Shown: positions 17,183-26,953 of the stretch, piece after piece
Layout: each line of letters begins with the position of its first letter
Position numbering within the stretch: the stretch's first letter is position 1
NCBI GenBank assembly: GCA_016789105.1
Contig: JAEURN010000003.1
Location: 62,001 to 126,000 of the forward strand
Reading direction: 5' to 3'
DNA from: Armatimonadota bacterium
GTDB lineage: Bacteria; Armatimonadota; Fimbriimonadia; Fimbriimonadales; Fimbriimonadaceae
Length of the DNA stretch: 64,000 nt
Program-made: the position numbers and the translations under genes
Notes under the pieces: model-generated
The model's input: only the letters and a program-made list of their open reading frames with translations
Database searches by the model: none
What the model was told of the DNA's origin: nothing

Positions 17183-20089
17183 CTACCGGATCGCCACGTC
17201 TTGTTCGAACTTCTTGCCGCCGACTTCCAGCACCAACTTGTAATCTCCCTTGGCCACATATTGAGCCCGGCGGGCCGCGTAGGGGTCGTTGAGTGCGGTT
17301 TTGGGGTCGTTCGGGTCGCCGTTGACGGGCGGGGCCTTCGGGTCGCCCGCTTTAAGCAACAAGTTCACATTCATGAAGTTGTAGCCTTTAACCACATCGA
17401 CCCGTTTGGAAACCACGTCCTTGCCGTCTTTGTCCACCAGCCGCAAAACGCCAGGGCCCGAAACCGTCGTCCACACCTCGGTTGACACCAGTTGATCTTG
17501 GTATGTGTCGTCGGCATACTCCGGCGATCGGCGGTAAGGCCAGCGATCCCGGCCAGAAGGCACGGACAGGTCAAAGGAATGGAATTCCTTCTCCATGATC
17601 TCCTTGGTCAGTTTGTGGATCGGCTTGGTGCTCACCGCCCAGACAGACCGGGCGTGACTGGCCACGACGATCTCTTCGGCCTTGTCTTGGACCGCGATGT
17701 CATGAACGGGGGTATTCGGGATCCCCGACCCGTAGGCCATCCAACTCGACCCTCGATCCAGAGAGACATAGACGCCCATATCCGTGCCCACATAAAGGAC
17801 ATCTTCGTTCCGCGGATCCTCCCGAATCGTGTTCACCGGTTCGAACGGCAGGTTTGCCGCGATGGAGCGCCAGGTATGGCCGTTGTCTTCGCTCACCCAG
17901 ACATAAGGTGTCCATTCATCTTGGCGGTAACCGTTTTGGGTGCAATAGATCCGGTTGTCTTTGTGAACGCTGGCGATCACACGGGTCACCCAGCGATCCG
18001 GGGCCGGAGTTGAGATGTCTTCCCAAGTCAAGCCGGTATCGGGCGTGAACTTCAACGAACCGTCATCCGCGCCGGCATAGATCTTCCCAAACCGGAACGG
18101 GCTCTCGGCGATTGAGGTCAACGTGCTGAATGGCACGTCGCCATTCGGCAGATTTTTCGTCAGGTCGCCGCTGATCGCTTCCCAAGTTTTGCCCTGGTCA
18201 AACGAGCGGTGGAGTCGCTGGCTCCCCACATAGATAATGTCTGGCTGGAACTTGCTGATCAGGATCGGCGCAAGCCAGTTGAACCGGAGCGGGTCTTGGC
18301 CCTGGACATCCCTGGGACGGATTCCCCGGCGTGCCCCGGAAACGAGGTCGAAGAAGTAGAACGCACCGAATTGGCTCGCACCATATCCCGAATCCCCATC
18401 GCCACGGGGGTCGATCGCCACCGCGCTGCCGTCGCCGCCCCCGATGTCCGTCCACGAATCCGGGTCGCTGAAACCAGGTCGATAGCTGCTTGGCCCTTTC
18501 ATCGTCCCGTTGTCTTGCAGGCCGCCAAAAATGTTATAAGGAGTCTTGTTGTCCACGGCAATCGTCGTGAACTGGCCCACCGGGATGTTGTTCCAATGGG
18601 TCCAGGTTTTGGCACCGTCGAAGCTGGCATAGATCCCGCCATCATTGCCGTTGAGCATGAAGTCGGGATTTTCGGGGTCGATCCACAACGCGTGGTGGTC
18701 AACGTGGTTTCGCCTTCCCACTGATTCCCACGAATCGCCGCCATGCGCAGACTTCAGCAAGAGCAGGCCCAAGGTGTAAACCTCCATCGGGTCTTTGGGA
18801 CTCACCACCACTTCGTTCCAGTAGTAGCCCCCATGATCGCCCAGGTCTTGCCGAGTTTCTATCCAATGTTTGCCGGCATCGTCGCTCCGCCACACTTGAG
18901 CCTGGTTCACATCTTGGTCAAAAACGTTGGGATCTCGTTTAAGCATCAAGTCGGCGAGTCCCTCTTTGGAGAGTTCCCCCTGCACCACCGCTTTGGCGAC
19001 GTCATCGGGCTTTGAATCTTGTGGCAAATACGGCCTCAAAAACCGGCTGAGCTCCTTTTCATCCAGCTTGCGGATCGCTTCCGCCGACATCCGGCGGAAC
19101 CGGTTCAAGGTCAAGGTGGCGTCCGGTTGGTATTCGTCCTTGTCGCCTGTGCCTTCATCTCCCCCTTGGTTGTCGATGAAGACATAAACCGTGTCGGGGC
19201 GGCTCGGAGCGACCGCCAACGCCGCCCGGCCCATGGCCTCGCCATTTGGGAGCCCGGCCATCTTGGTCCAGGTCTTTCCGCTATCCGCCGATTTGTAGAC
19301 CGCGCTTCCCGGGCCAGATTCAAGCATGTTCCAAGCGCGGCGGTCGCGTTCCCACATCGAAGCGTAAATCACCCCGTTGCCCCGGGGGTCGAGGACAACA
19401 TCTTTGCAGCCCGTACGGTCATCGCCTTTCAAGATACACGTCCACGATTTTCCGCCGTCGGTAGTTCGGTAAAGCCCGCGTTCCCCTCCTTGGCTGTAAA
19501 GCGGCCCAAGCGCCGCTACGTAAACGGTGTCCGGATTTTTGGGGTCGATGACCACCCGGCCGATGTGGTGGCTCTCGGTGAGGCCGACGTTTTTCCACGA
19601 ATTGCCGCCGTCCCGGCTGACAAAGACCCCGGTGCCCGCATAACTGGTTCGCTGGCTGTTGGCTTCGCCGCTCCCGACCCAAATCGTTTTTCCATCGGGG
19701 CTGATGTCGAAATCGCCGATCCCATAGGCACTCTGGTTGTCAAAGATCGGCGTCCACGATTGCCCGAGGTTCTCGGTTGTCCACAGGCCCCCGGTGGCAA
19801 AGGCGACAAAAATCTTCTTCTTCGCCTTTTGCGCCACCGCGATATCGACCACTCGGCCCCCTTGGACTTCCGGCCCGACGTTGCGCCAGGAGATTTGCTG
19901 GAAAATGGACGACCCCAGCATTTGGACTCGCTGGTCGAATGCGCTCAAGCGAACCGACATTGGCATCGCATGGACATCGGGTTTGTGGAACCGATCCCTT
20001 TCGTCCGTTTTTGGGGGCAAGGGCCGGAATCCCATCGGATCCTGCTGGATATGGTTGAGCGCGATGAAAAACGCGGCGGCAAGAGCCAT
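17183..20089 (-). CDS. Exported VPS10/sortilin-like BNR-repeat beta-propeller protein
   Basis: A 968-residue protein from ATG 20089; a GATAAT hexamer lies seven bases upstream and overlaps the alternative ATG at 20098, which argues against that longer start. An N-terminal hydrophobic stretch (MALAAAFFIALN) suggests export. The body has many Asp-box/BNR-type repeats of the form S-x-D-G-G-x-S-W or S-x-D-x-G-x-T-W (for example SRDGGNSWKN, TTDGGKSWTC, SADSGKTWTK, SEDNGHTWRS, LDRGSSWMA), as in VPS10 and 'photosystem assembly'-like ten-bladed propellers. The last about 150 residues form a distinct beta domain. No sialidase active site is evident, so a binding or scaffold role is more likely than hydrolysis. 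Confidence 0.82.
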   Translation of the reverse strand: MALAAAFFIALNHIQQDPMGFRPLPPKTDERDRFHKPDVHAMPMSVRLSAFDQRVQMLGSSIFQQISWRNVGPEVQGGRVVDIAVAQKAKKKIFVAFATGGLWTTENLGQSWTPIFDNQSAYGIGDFDISPDGKTIWVGSGEANSQRTSYAGTGVFVSRDGGNSWKNVGLTESHHIGRVVIDPKNPDTVYVAALGPLYSQGGERGLYRTTDGGKSWTCILKGDDRTGCKDVVLDPRGNGVIYASMWERDRRAWNMLESGPGSAVYKSADSGKTWTKMAGLPNGEAMGRAALAVAPSRPDTVYVFIDNQGGDEGTGDKDEYQPDATLTLNRFRRMSAEAIRKLDEKELSRFLRPYLPQDSKPDDVAKAVVQGELSKEGLADLMLKRDPNVFDQDVNQAQVWRSDDAGKHWIETRQDLGDHGGYYWNEVVVSPKDPMEVYTLGLLLLKSAHGGDSWESVGRRNHVDHHALWIDPENPDFMLNGNDGGIYASFDGAKTWTHWNNIPVGQFTTIAVDNKTPYNIFGGLQDNGTMKGPSSYRPGFSDPDSWTDIGGGDGSAVAIDPRGDGDSGYGASQFGAFYFFDLVSGARRGIRPRDVQGQDPLRFNWLAPILISKFQPDIIYVGSQRLHRSFDQGKTWEAISGDLTKNLPNGDVPFSTLTSIAESPFRFGKIYAGADDGSLKFTPDTGLTWEDISTPAPDRWVTRVIASVHKDNRIYCTQNGYRQDEWTPYVWVSEDNGHTWRSIAANLPFEPVNTIREDPRNEDVLYVGTDMGVYVSLDRGSSWMAYGSGIPNTPVHDIAVQDKAEEIVVASHARSVWAVSTKPIHKLTKEIMEKEFHSFDLSVPSGRDRWPYRRSPEYADDTYQDQLVSTEVWTTVSGPGVLRLVDKDGKDVVSKRVDVVKGYNFMNVNLLLKAGDPKAPPVNGDPNDPKTALNDPYAARRAQYVAKGDYKLVLEVGGKKFEQDVAIR

Positions 20090-20281
20090 AACGCCCATTA
20101 TCCCACTGGCCGGACTCCGGAATGCAAAGCCGGCGTCCTAGTCAAGCGCAATCATCCTAGTCAACAGCCGACTCGGAGCGATCAGATTTCCGTTGGTTTC
20201 AGTTCAAATTGCCAGCAAAATGGTCAACAGGCCGTCAAGTTTCCCATCGGGACATTCACCGCCGAAACTCAACATGAATTC

Positions 20282-21094
20282 ATGCGGCGCGCATTCACCC
20301 TGATCGAACTCCTTGTTGCCATCGCGATCATTGCGATCCTGGCGGCCATCCTCTTCCCGGTCTTCGCCCAGGCCAAACGTGCCGCGAAGAAGACGGCGAG
20401 TCTGAGCAACGTCAAACAAATCGGAACGGCGGCTCAGCTTTACATGGGTGACTACGACGATATGACCCCGCCCGTCTTTTGGTACGATCCGAACGCTGCA
20501 GATTTTCCCAGCAGCTACGGGTTCCACTATTATCCGCTTTTGATGCTTCCCTACACCAAGAGCGAAAGACTCTTCCTTTGCCCGGCCGACACCGCGTCCG
20601 ATCCGACGATGGCGGACTCCAAAGGCCGGGGGAGATTTGACCCCGAAAACGACCTCTACGACTATTTCTTGGGGGCCAACCCCAGCTATGGCTACAACTA
20701 CCGGTATTTGAACACCTACCTGGGTACTGCCACGATTCAAGGAATGCCGACCCGCATGTTCAGCGGAGTGTCTGCCACATCCATTGGCGACACCGCCCAA
20801 ACCGTGATGTTTGCCGAAGCGACTATGAAAAACCTGCGGGGCGTGACGGCCCCGGTCGGCTATGCCCTCATCGAACCGCCTTTTGCGATCGCCCAGGTCG
20901 GATATCCGGGCTGGACGGGCAGTTTCCCCGACGCCCGATCACAGGGCCAGCTCTGGGGGAGGTTCGACAAAAACGCGGTGCTCGTCGCTTGGTTGGACGG
21001 CCACGCCAAAAACACCCGGATCGCCACCCTGAAAGCGCCCGGAGACAACGAGGAATCCGTCAACAAGTTCTGGAACGGCAAAGCAGGCGGATAG
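20282..21094 (+). CDS. Type II/IV pseudopilin-like protein (DUF1559-like), copy 2
   Basis: A 270-residue protein from ATG 20282 (the frame is open far upstream, but only this start gives the class III signal). MRRA is followed by [18 protein letters not shown], then QAKRAAKKTASLSNVKQI and the GDYDDMTPP motif. It ends with AWLDGHAKNTRIA, the DGHAK version of the family's C-terminal signature. The N-terminal 45 residues are nearly identical to copy 1, and the remainder has diverged. The start codon lies in a 12-bp perfect palindrome, CATGAATTCATG. It is divergent from the VPS10-like gene, and no lipoprotein gene follows it. Confidence 0.88.
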   Translation: MRRAFTLIELLVAIAIIAILAAILFPVFAQAKRAAKKTASLSNVKQIGTAAQLYMGDYDDMTPPVFWYDPNAADFPSSYGFHYYPLLMLPYTKSERLFLCPADTASDPTMADSKGRGRFDPENDLYDYFLGANPSYGYNYRYLNTYLGTATIQGMPTRMFSGVSATSIGDTAQTVMFAEATMKNLRGVTAPVGYALIEPPFAIAQVGYPGWTGSFPDARSQGQLWGRFDKNAVLVAWLDGHAKNTRIATLKAPGDNEESVNKFWNGKAGG

Positions 21095-21164
21095 CCATAA
21101 CCTTCATTTGAACTTCTTTGTAATGCCCAGGGGCGTACCCCCGTCAATCCCCTTGAGGACAGAC

Positions 21165-21992
21165 ATGGGACGCTCTGGGATCTGCCACCTGATTTGTTGT
21201 TGCACAGTAATGGCGGGGGCCGCCGCTGCCCCCGCGGCCGACTTCTATACTGAGGTCGTCGATCAGATGAACCGGATGTTCGGGGGTCTTGGCGGGCTCA
21301 AAGAAAACGGGACGTTCCTGAACCCGCTACGGGTAGGACAACTCCGCGTCTTCAAACGCGAAGGGGGAACGCTGATCCCATTGCAAAGGAACCCCAACGA
21401 CTTCCGCACCGCCGAACTCCAGGCCGACCCGCTCAGTTGGGTCTCGCCACCGAACCTCCCCGCCGTCCGCGCCGAACTCGTCCGCGAACAACGCCTGGGG
21501 CCGGGCAAAGTCGATTTCTGCCGGGAGAACACCAACGAACGGCGGCTTGACGGAATCCTCCAGTCCCTGGCCCGGATCTTGGACATCGATATCGCCTCCA
21601 AAAACACCTCCGGTTTTAAATTGGCCGTGTCATGGGATGACATGGTCTTGGAGGAATTTGTCCCCAATTTTTTGACCCGGGTCACAGAAGACCTCCGACG
21701 CCAGGGGCAAGACCCTTATCAATACTTCCGGGGAGTCGATTCCACCCACGAAAGCTGGATGGTGACAAAAACCCTGACCGTCACCGGGCTCACCGTCAAA
21801 GTCGCATCGGACAACCCGTCCAACCACGTCGACTTGCATTTCCGCAACATCGTGAGTTTCGGCCGGACTCATTCGACCGACGGGGCCTTCTGTTTCGAAT
21901 TCTCAACCCCGGTGACCGTCGCCAGCTCAGCGGTTAACGTGTCGCGGGGGAGCATTTACAAATACGCCGGGTTGCCCATGCCCCAGCGGTAA
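21165..21992 (+). CDS. Secreted protein of unknown function
   Basis: A 275-residue protein from ATG 21165, chosen because TTGAGGA lies about eight bases upstream and a signal-like stretch follows (GRSGICHLICCCTVMAGAAAAPAADF, cysteine-rich core, likely cleavage near APA-A). An ATG-like start at 21108 would add a poor hydrophilic extension. The mature part has LARILDIDIASKN, WDDMVLEEFVPNFLTRV and a beta-rich C-terminal half (TLTVTGLTVKV, CFEFSTPVTVASS). I do not recognise a family. It follows pseudopilin copy 2 by 70 bases in the same direction and may be cotranscribed, so an envelope role is possible. Confidence 0.7.
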   Translation: MGRSGICHLICCCTVMAGAAAAPAADFYTEVVDQMNRMFGGLGGLKENGTFLNPLRVGQLRVFKREGGTLIPLQRNPNDFRTAELQADPLSWVSPPNLPAVRAELVREQRLGPGKVDFCRENTNERRLDGILQSLARILDIDIASKNTSGFKLAVSWDDMVLEEFVPNFLTRVTEDLRRQGQDPYQYFRGVDSTHESWMVTKTLTVTGLTVKVASDNPSNHVDLHFRNIVSFGRTHSTDGAFCFEFSTPVTVASSAVNVSRGSIYKYAGLPMPQR

Positions 21993-22007
21993 GGCGCATC
22001 GCCCGGT

Positions 22008-22880
22008 TCAAACCCCGCCCCGGTAATCGACAGGGCGCAGGTAGTACTCGTTGATCGAAGTTGTGCTTACCATGGCAACGGTTGAGAGTTTGCGCTTCCA
22101 GTGGGTGCCGGCCACTTTGGCAGAGACCAGTTCGATGTCCCGCCGAGAATAGCCCATGCGTTCCAGCCGGTCGGCCGGAACGCGGCGCATCAAAAGCACC
22201 AATATCTCGTCCGCAAGGGCATAAGTGATCCCAAAATCGCCTTCGTCGGTCTGCCCCGCAATCAAATCGGCCGTTGGGGCCTTTTCGCAAATGGCCGCGG
22301 GCACGCCCAAATACCTCGCCAGTTCGAACACTTGCGACTTGTAAAGGTCGCCCAAGGGGTTGATGGGGGGCGCATCGTCACCATGCCACGTGAAATAGCC
22401 GAACATGCGTTCGGTTTTGTTGCCGGTTCCGAGCGGGATCGCGCCCAGCCTCGCCCCTTGGTCATAAAGGATCGTCATTCGGGCGCGGGCGCAGACATTC
22501 CCCAACCGGTGAGGGGTCATTTCCACTCCATCGGCCAATGCGTACCCATCGACCATCGCCGTGATCCCGATTGTTTGGGCGGGAACCCCCAATTGATCGA
22601 TCACCGCTTGGGCGTCGTCCAAGGAGGATTGGGAACTGATCTTGTAAGGCATGCGCACCACATGCACGTTTTCCGCCCCCAACGCCCGGACGGCAAGGAA
22701 CGTGGTCACTGCAGAATCCACGCCGCCGCTCAGGCCGACCACCGCTTTGTGCGCCTTGCGCTGGCAAACCAACTCCTCCCGGAGGAAACCGGTGAGGAAC
22801 TCGGCCAACAGGGCCGGATTAACATCCAAAAGGGCACGGGCCGGACTGATCCCCTCCCCGCGCACAACCGGCAAAGGCAT
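22008..22880 (-). CDS. nadE: NAD+ synthase (ammonia- or glutamine-dependent, synthetase domain only)
   Basis: A 290-residue amidation enzyme converting deamido-NAD to NAD+, last step of NAD biosynthesis. It has the ATP-pyrophosphatase P-loop SGGVDS (residues 51-56), followed by MPYKISSQSSL, the GTGNKTE motif, KAPTADL and DEGDFG, all typical of NadE. There is no N-terminal nitrilase (glutaminase) domain, so ammonia must come free or from a partner. A TAAAAT hexamer sits six bases before the ATG, suggesting a leaderless message. It is convergent with the secreted unknown (15-base gap). Confidence 0.94.
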   Translation of the reverse strand: MPLPVVRGEGISPARALLDVNPALLAEFLTGFLREELVCQRKAHKAVVGLSGGVDSAVTTFLAVRALGAENVHVVRMPYKISSQSSLDDAQAVIDQLGVPAQTIGITAMVDGYALADGVEMTPHRLGNVCARARMTILYDQGARLGAIPLGTGNKTERMFGYFTWHGDDAPPINPLGDLYKSQVFELARYLGVPAAICEKAPTADLIAGQTDEGDFGITYALADEILVLLMRRVPADRLERMGYSRRDIELVSAKVAGTHWKRKLSTVAMVSTTSINEYYLRPVDYRGGV

Positions 22881-23117
22881 TGCAGAATTTTACTGCTGAA
22901 ATCGAGGGGGGCCCGATGCAGGGCAGTTCTGGGCCGAGCTTTGGCGGGACTGAGCGGTCGGCCGGCGCTTCCAAAGGCACCGTCGGACACCGCCCTCTGA
23001 ATGTAGGCAAACTCCTGCAACGCGTCCAAAACTCCAAAGATCCGCAAGCCGCAAGGAGTCCCAAACCCGCAACCCCCCTCCTGCCTCAACCGTCTCTGCC
23101 CATACAGGGGTCGCACC

Positions 23118-23339
23118 ATGAACAGAAACTCCGTCGCCAAAACCATTTTCATCGCAATCGCCGTGGTCATCGGGGCATTCATCGGCATCAAGTTGGTCGG
23201 CGGGCTTGCCCTGGGTTTGCTGGGGTTGTTGGTGAAGTTGGCCATCCCCGCGGCCGTCGTTTTGGGCATCCTCTACGTGGTTTACCGGTTCACCGGAGGT
23301 GACAAATCGTTGCCCGGTTCAAACCGCCGCCTCCCGTGA
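23118..23339 (+). CDS. Small membrane protein of unknown function
   Basis: A 73-residue protein made almost wholly of hydrophobic segments: an N-terminal helix (about 8-25, TIFIAIAVVIGAFIGI) and a second long one (28-58), then a short basic tail (YRFTGGDKSLPG). It was probably kept for its membrane association; no family is recognised. It lies 27 bases upstream of the penicillin acylase gene in the same direction and may be transcribed from its own promoter. Being short and low-complexity, it could still be a false call. Confidence 0.6.
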   Translation: MNRNSVAKTIFIAIAVVIGAFIGIKLVGGLALGLLGLLVKLAIPAAVVLGILYVVYRFTGGDKSLPGSNRRLP

Positions 23340-23365
23340 ATGCTCGCGGCTGGTAAAACCCAGGC

Positions 23366-25591
23366 ATGCTTGCGCTGGGAATCGCCGCATTCGCCTTCCA
23401 ATCCGCAACGGTCATCCGGGACGGTTTCGGCGTCCCCATGATCCATGCGGGATCGACGGTGGACGCTTTTCGATTGATGGGGAGGGCAGTTGCCGAAGAC
23501 CGCCTATGGCAGCTGGAAATGTCCCGCCGAACCAGCCTCGGCCAAATGGCGGAGGTGCTCGGACCCGCCTATGAAGCCAGTGACCGGGCCACGCTGGCCA
23601 AACAGTACACCGCCGATGAATACGATGTGATGGTCGGTTCCGTCCCGCAGCCCATCCAGGAAGCTTGGCGGGCCTATGTTGCCGGTATCAACGACACGAT
23701 CGACAAGCGGACAGCCGAAGGCACCCTCCCAGAGGGTTACCAAGCGAACGGGTTCCAACCCAGGCCATGGACCATGACCGACACCGCCGCGATCATGGTC
23801 AACCTAAGCCGCCAGTTTGGCCAGGGTGGTGCGGGTGAACTGCGCAACTACGCCATGGTCCAATATCTAAGAACCCGTCCTGCCATCAAAGACCGCGTTT
23901 TGGATGCCCTGGACGACCTAGCTTGGGCCAACAACCCCGACTCCCCTACCACGGTTGCCAAGCGGGACGACCTTGTCGCCTTCCCGCCAAAGATTTTCGA
24001 TTTCTCACGAGAGGAGAGCGAAGCGCACCTGAAGGCACTGCCCCCCACCAACCTCCTCGAATTGGCCGGGGCTATCCGCCTTGCCAGCATGGAAGACCAA
24101 AAAATTGTCGCCGAAGCGAACTCTGTCCCGTTCAAATCCGGAAGCTACGCTGTCGTTGTCAGCCCCCGTCGGTCGTTGACGGGACAAGCGATGATCATGT
24201 CGGCACCCCAAATGGGCCACGCCACCCCGAGCATCGTCCACGAAGTCGCCATCGACACCCCCGACCTCAAAGTTGCCGGGATGGACGTGCCCGGAATTCC
24301 CGGGGTCATCATCGGATACTCGCCCAACGCCGCATGGGGCTTCACTTCTGGGGTCGCCGATTTGGAAGACATCTTTGTCTCCCCCCTGGCAAATGCCGAC
24401 ACCTACACCCACAACGGGCAAGAAACCCCATTCGAAAAAGTCAGTTTCACGCTCAAGGTCAAGGGCCAACCCGACAAAGAAGTCACCCAACTGCGGACAG
24501 TTTTTGGGCCCGTCCTCCTTAAATCCACGGGAAGCAAAGCGGTCTATTCGCTCAACTCGGCGTTTTGGAAGCGCGAAATCCAGGCGACGTCGGCCGTGTT
24601 CGACCTTTACACCGCCAAGGAACCGGCCGATTTCACCGCCTTCGCTGCCACGGTCCCCGTGAGTTTCAACCTGTTCTTCGCCACCGCCAAAGGGGATATC
24701 GGTTACCGATATTGCGGCCGGGTGCCGATCCGGGCCAAGGGGGTTGACCCCCGGCTGCCGACCATCGACACGCCGGCAAACCAGTGGCAAGGGTTTGTTG
24801 AGCCTTACCAAATGCCCAGGTGCGACAATCCCGAATCTGGGCTAATAACCAATTGGAACAACAAACCGGTAGCCTGGTGGCCCAACGGCGACACTCCCGT
24901 TTGGGGCAAATACTTCCGGGTCACCAACATCCGTCAAAACCTCGGTCAGGAGAAACTATCGGCCCAAGATGTGGCGAACATCGTCAAATCCAACGCCACG
25001 CAAGACGAGATGACCGCCGACGCCTTTGCCGAGCGGTTCAAGTCTGTGATCACCGGCCCCGACATGAACGATGCCCCCGGATTGCGGCAGTTGGCCGGAT
25101 ACAAAGGCAAAAACCTTGAGGGGGAAATCCCGCCGACGGTGTTTTACGCAGCGGTGGACCAACTCCGGCGTGAGCTCTTCCTCGACATATTCGGGAACTT
25201 CACATCGGACGCCCTGTTCAACCAAATCCTCCAGCCGGATGTGATGGTCGCGGCTTTGGACGGCAAAACCAAGATCGACTATCTAGCTGGTCGCCAAAAA
25301 TCGGCCGTAATCTTCACCGCCCTTGGCAAAGCTCTGGATTCCCTCAACGAATCCCGGGGCAAAGACCTTTCGGCATGGGCTTACCGGGCACCGGTGTTGC
25401 GGTACGGAGGTTCTGAAACGGTGCCCTATAGCAACCGTGGAACATATATCCAGCTCACAGAATTCGGTCGCCTGTGGCCGTCGGCACGCTCAGTCGCGGC
25501 GCCCGGGGTCGCGGAATCGGGACCCAATGCCTTCAACCAAGTTCCTCTTGCACGCGGATTCACGTTCAAGCCGATGTGGGGATGGAAATGA
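23366..25591 (+). CDS. Penicillin acylase-family N-terminal-nucleophile hydrolase
   Basis: A 741-residue precursor of the penicillin/acyl-homoserine lactone acylase family, with a short signal peptide (MLALGIAAFAFQSATVIRD). The alpha-chain begins VIRDGFGVPMIHA, the typical family opening. Autocleavage should expose a Ser at the start of the beta chain, and the best candidate is S260 in the SGSYAVVVSP context, equivalent to the usual G-S-N-x-W; the Asn is replaced by Tyr, which is unusual. Later conserved parts are GVIIGYSPNAAWGFTSG and WNNKPVAWWP. It acts in the periplasm or outside on acylated amines; the substrate is unknown. TAAAAC lies six bases before the ATG. Confidence 0.88.
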   Translation: MLALGIAAFAFQSATVIRDGFGVPMIHAGSTVDAFRLMGRAVAEDRLWQLEMSRRTSLGQMAEVLGPAYEASDRATLAKQYTADEYDVMVGSVPQPIQEAWRAYVAGINDTIDKRTAEGTLPEGYQANGFQPRPWTMTDTAAIMVNLSRQFGQGGAGELRNYAMVQYLRTRPAIKDRVLDALDDLAWANNPDSPTTVAKRDDLVAFPPKIFDFSREESEAHLKALPPTNLLELAGAIRLASMEDQKIVAEANSVPFKSGSYAVVVSPRRSLTGQAMIMSAPQMGHATPSIVHEVAIDTPDLKVAGMDVPGIPGVIIGYSPNAAWGFTSGVADLEDIFVSPLANADTYTHNGQETPFEKVSFTLKVKGQPDKEVTQLRTVFGPVLLKSTGSKAVYSLNSAFWKREIQATSAVFDLYTAKEPADFTAFAATVPVSFNLFFATAKGDIGYRYCGRVPIRAKGVDPRLPTIDTPANQWQGFVEPYQMPRCDNPESGLITNWNNKPVAWWPNGDTPVWGKYFRVTNIRQNLGQEKLSAQDVANIVKSNATQDEMTADAFAERFKSVITGPDMNDAPGLRQLAGYKGKNLEGEIPPTVFYAAVDQLRRELFLDIFGNFTSDALFNQILQPDVMVAALDGKTKIDYLAGRQKSAVIFTALGKALDSLNESRGKDLSAWAYRAPVLRYGGSETVPYSNRGTYIQLTEFGRLWPSARSVAAPGVAESGPNAFNQVPLARGFTFKPMWGWK

Positions 25592-25624
25592 GCCCCGATC
25601 CCTGACCCGCCACAATAGGAGGCC

Positions 25625-26953
25625 ATGGTTCACATCGTCGGCGCCGGAATGGCCGGTTCGGAATGCGCGTTTGTTTGCGCCCAGGCCGGGCTTGATGTGA
25701 CTCTCTACGAAATGCGCGGCGTGCAAAGCACGCCGGCCCACAAGTCGGATCAGTTTGCCGAGTTGGTTTGCAGCAACAGCTTCAAATCCCAAGACCCTTC
25801 CACTCCCGCCGGCCAACTCAAAGCGGAGATGCGCGCCCTCGGGTCGCTGCTGATCCCCTTGGCCGAAGAACATTCGGTGCCCGGAGGGTCGGCCCTTTGC
25901 GTGGATCGAGAAAAATTTGCCCAAGCGGTCACCCAAACAATTGAGCGCCATCCCAAGATCACGGTCAAACGCGAGGTTTTTTTGCCGGAGATGGCAGAAA
26001 GCACCTTGGCTAAAGGAGAACCTTTGGTGATCGCCACCGGACCCCTCACCAGTGAGGGGTTGGGCCGGTGGATCGCCGACTTGACGGGCCGCGAACACCT
26101 GTACTTTTACGATGCCGTCGCCCCCACGGTCGATGCCTCCACCCTCGACCGCGACATCGTCTTTGCCCAGAGCCGGTATGACAAAGGCGGCGGCGACGAC
26201 TACCTCAACTGCCCTTTCAACAAAGAAGAATACGACGCCTTTGTCACCGCCCTCGTTGCGGCCGAACGGGTTCCCCTCAAGGATTTCGAAGACCCGAAAT
26301 ACTTTGAGGGGTGCAAGCCCATCGAGGAGATCGCCAGCAAGGGCCATGATTCCCTGCGATTCGGCAACTTCAAACCAGTAGGACTCCGCGATCCCCGAAC
26401 CGGGCGGCGCCCGTGGGCTGCCCTGCAATTACGGCCAGAAAATCGTGAAAAGACACTTTATTCGCTGGTGGCTTGCCAAACCCGGATGAAGTGGGGGCCC
26501 CAGCTCGAAGTCCTGCGCATGGTGCCTGGGCTTCAAAACGCCGAGTTCGTCCGCATGGGCGTGATCCATCGCAACACCTACGTCGATTCGCCGCAGACCC
26601 TGACCCCCTGGCTCGAGTTCAAGGATCGCCCAGGGCTATTCTTGGCCGGGCAGATCACAGGCGTTGAAGGATACGTCGAATCGGCGGCAATGGGGATCTT
26701 TGTCGCCCACACGTTGATCCGCCGCGCCCATGGCTTGGAACCATTGCTCCCACCCCGTGCCTGTGCCTACGGATCACTGATCGATCATCTCAGCGATGCC
26801 GATACCGAACGGGAGTTCGCCCCAATGAACATCAACTGGGGACTCTTCCCTGACCCCGTCCCGGCAATCAAGAACAAAGGGGATCGGAAACTCGCAAAAA
26901 TTGCCGCGGCCCAAGCAGGATCCTCTGTATGGATGGCCGATTTGGGGCTCTAG
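25625..26953 (+). CDS. trmFO: Folate/FAD-dependent tRNA m5U54 methyltransferase
   Basis: A 442-residue cytoplasmic enzyme that uses methylenetetrahydrofolate and FADH2 to make ribothymidine-54 in tRNA T-loops. It has an N-terminal dinucleotide-binding GAGMAGSECA (residues 6-15), then LYEMR and the signature AELVCSNSFKS, and DAVAPTVDASTLD. The C-terminal FAD domain contains GQITGVEGYVESAAMG. A strong Shine-Dalgarno (AGGAGG) sits five bases before the ATG. Presence of TrmFO instead of SAM-dependent TrmA is shared by many Firmicutes-like and other lineages. Its stop overlaps the convergent nhaA stop as CTAG. Confidence 0.96.
   Translation: MVHIVGAGMAGSECAFVCAQAGLDVTLYEMRGVQSTPAHKSDQFAELVCSNSFKSQDPSTPAGQLKAEMRALGSLLIPLAEEHSVPGGSALCVDREKFAQAVTQTIERHPKITVKREVFLPEMAESTLAKGEPLVIATGPLTSEGLGRWIADLTGREHLYFYDAVAPTVDASTLDRDIVFAQSRYDKGGGDDYLNCPFNKEEYDAFVTALVAAERVPLKDFEDPKYFEGCKPIEEIASKGHDSLRFGNFKPVGLRDPRTGRRPWAALQLRPENREKTLYSLVACQTRMKWGPQLEVLRMVPGLQNAEFVRMGVIHRNTYVDSPQTLTPWLEFKDRPGLFLAGQITGVEGYVESAAMGIFVAHTLIRRAHGLEPLLPPRACAYGSLIDHLSDADTEREFAPMNINWGLFPDPVPAIKNKGDRKLAKIAAAQAGSSVWMADLGL

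Noticed and set aside
19019-20281. Extended N-terminal reading of pseudopilin copy 2
   Set aside because: The extension is antisense to the VPS10-like gene; the real protein starts at 20282 with the prepilin signal.
22881-23117. Possible riboswitch or ncRNA between nadE and the small membrane protein
   Set aside because: I see no convincing long stem or conserved riboswitch core, only the leaderless nadE promoter at one end.
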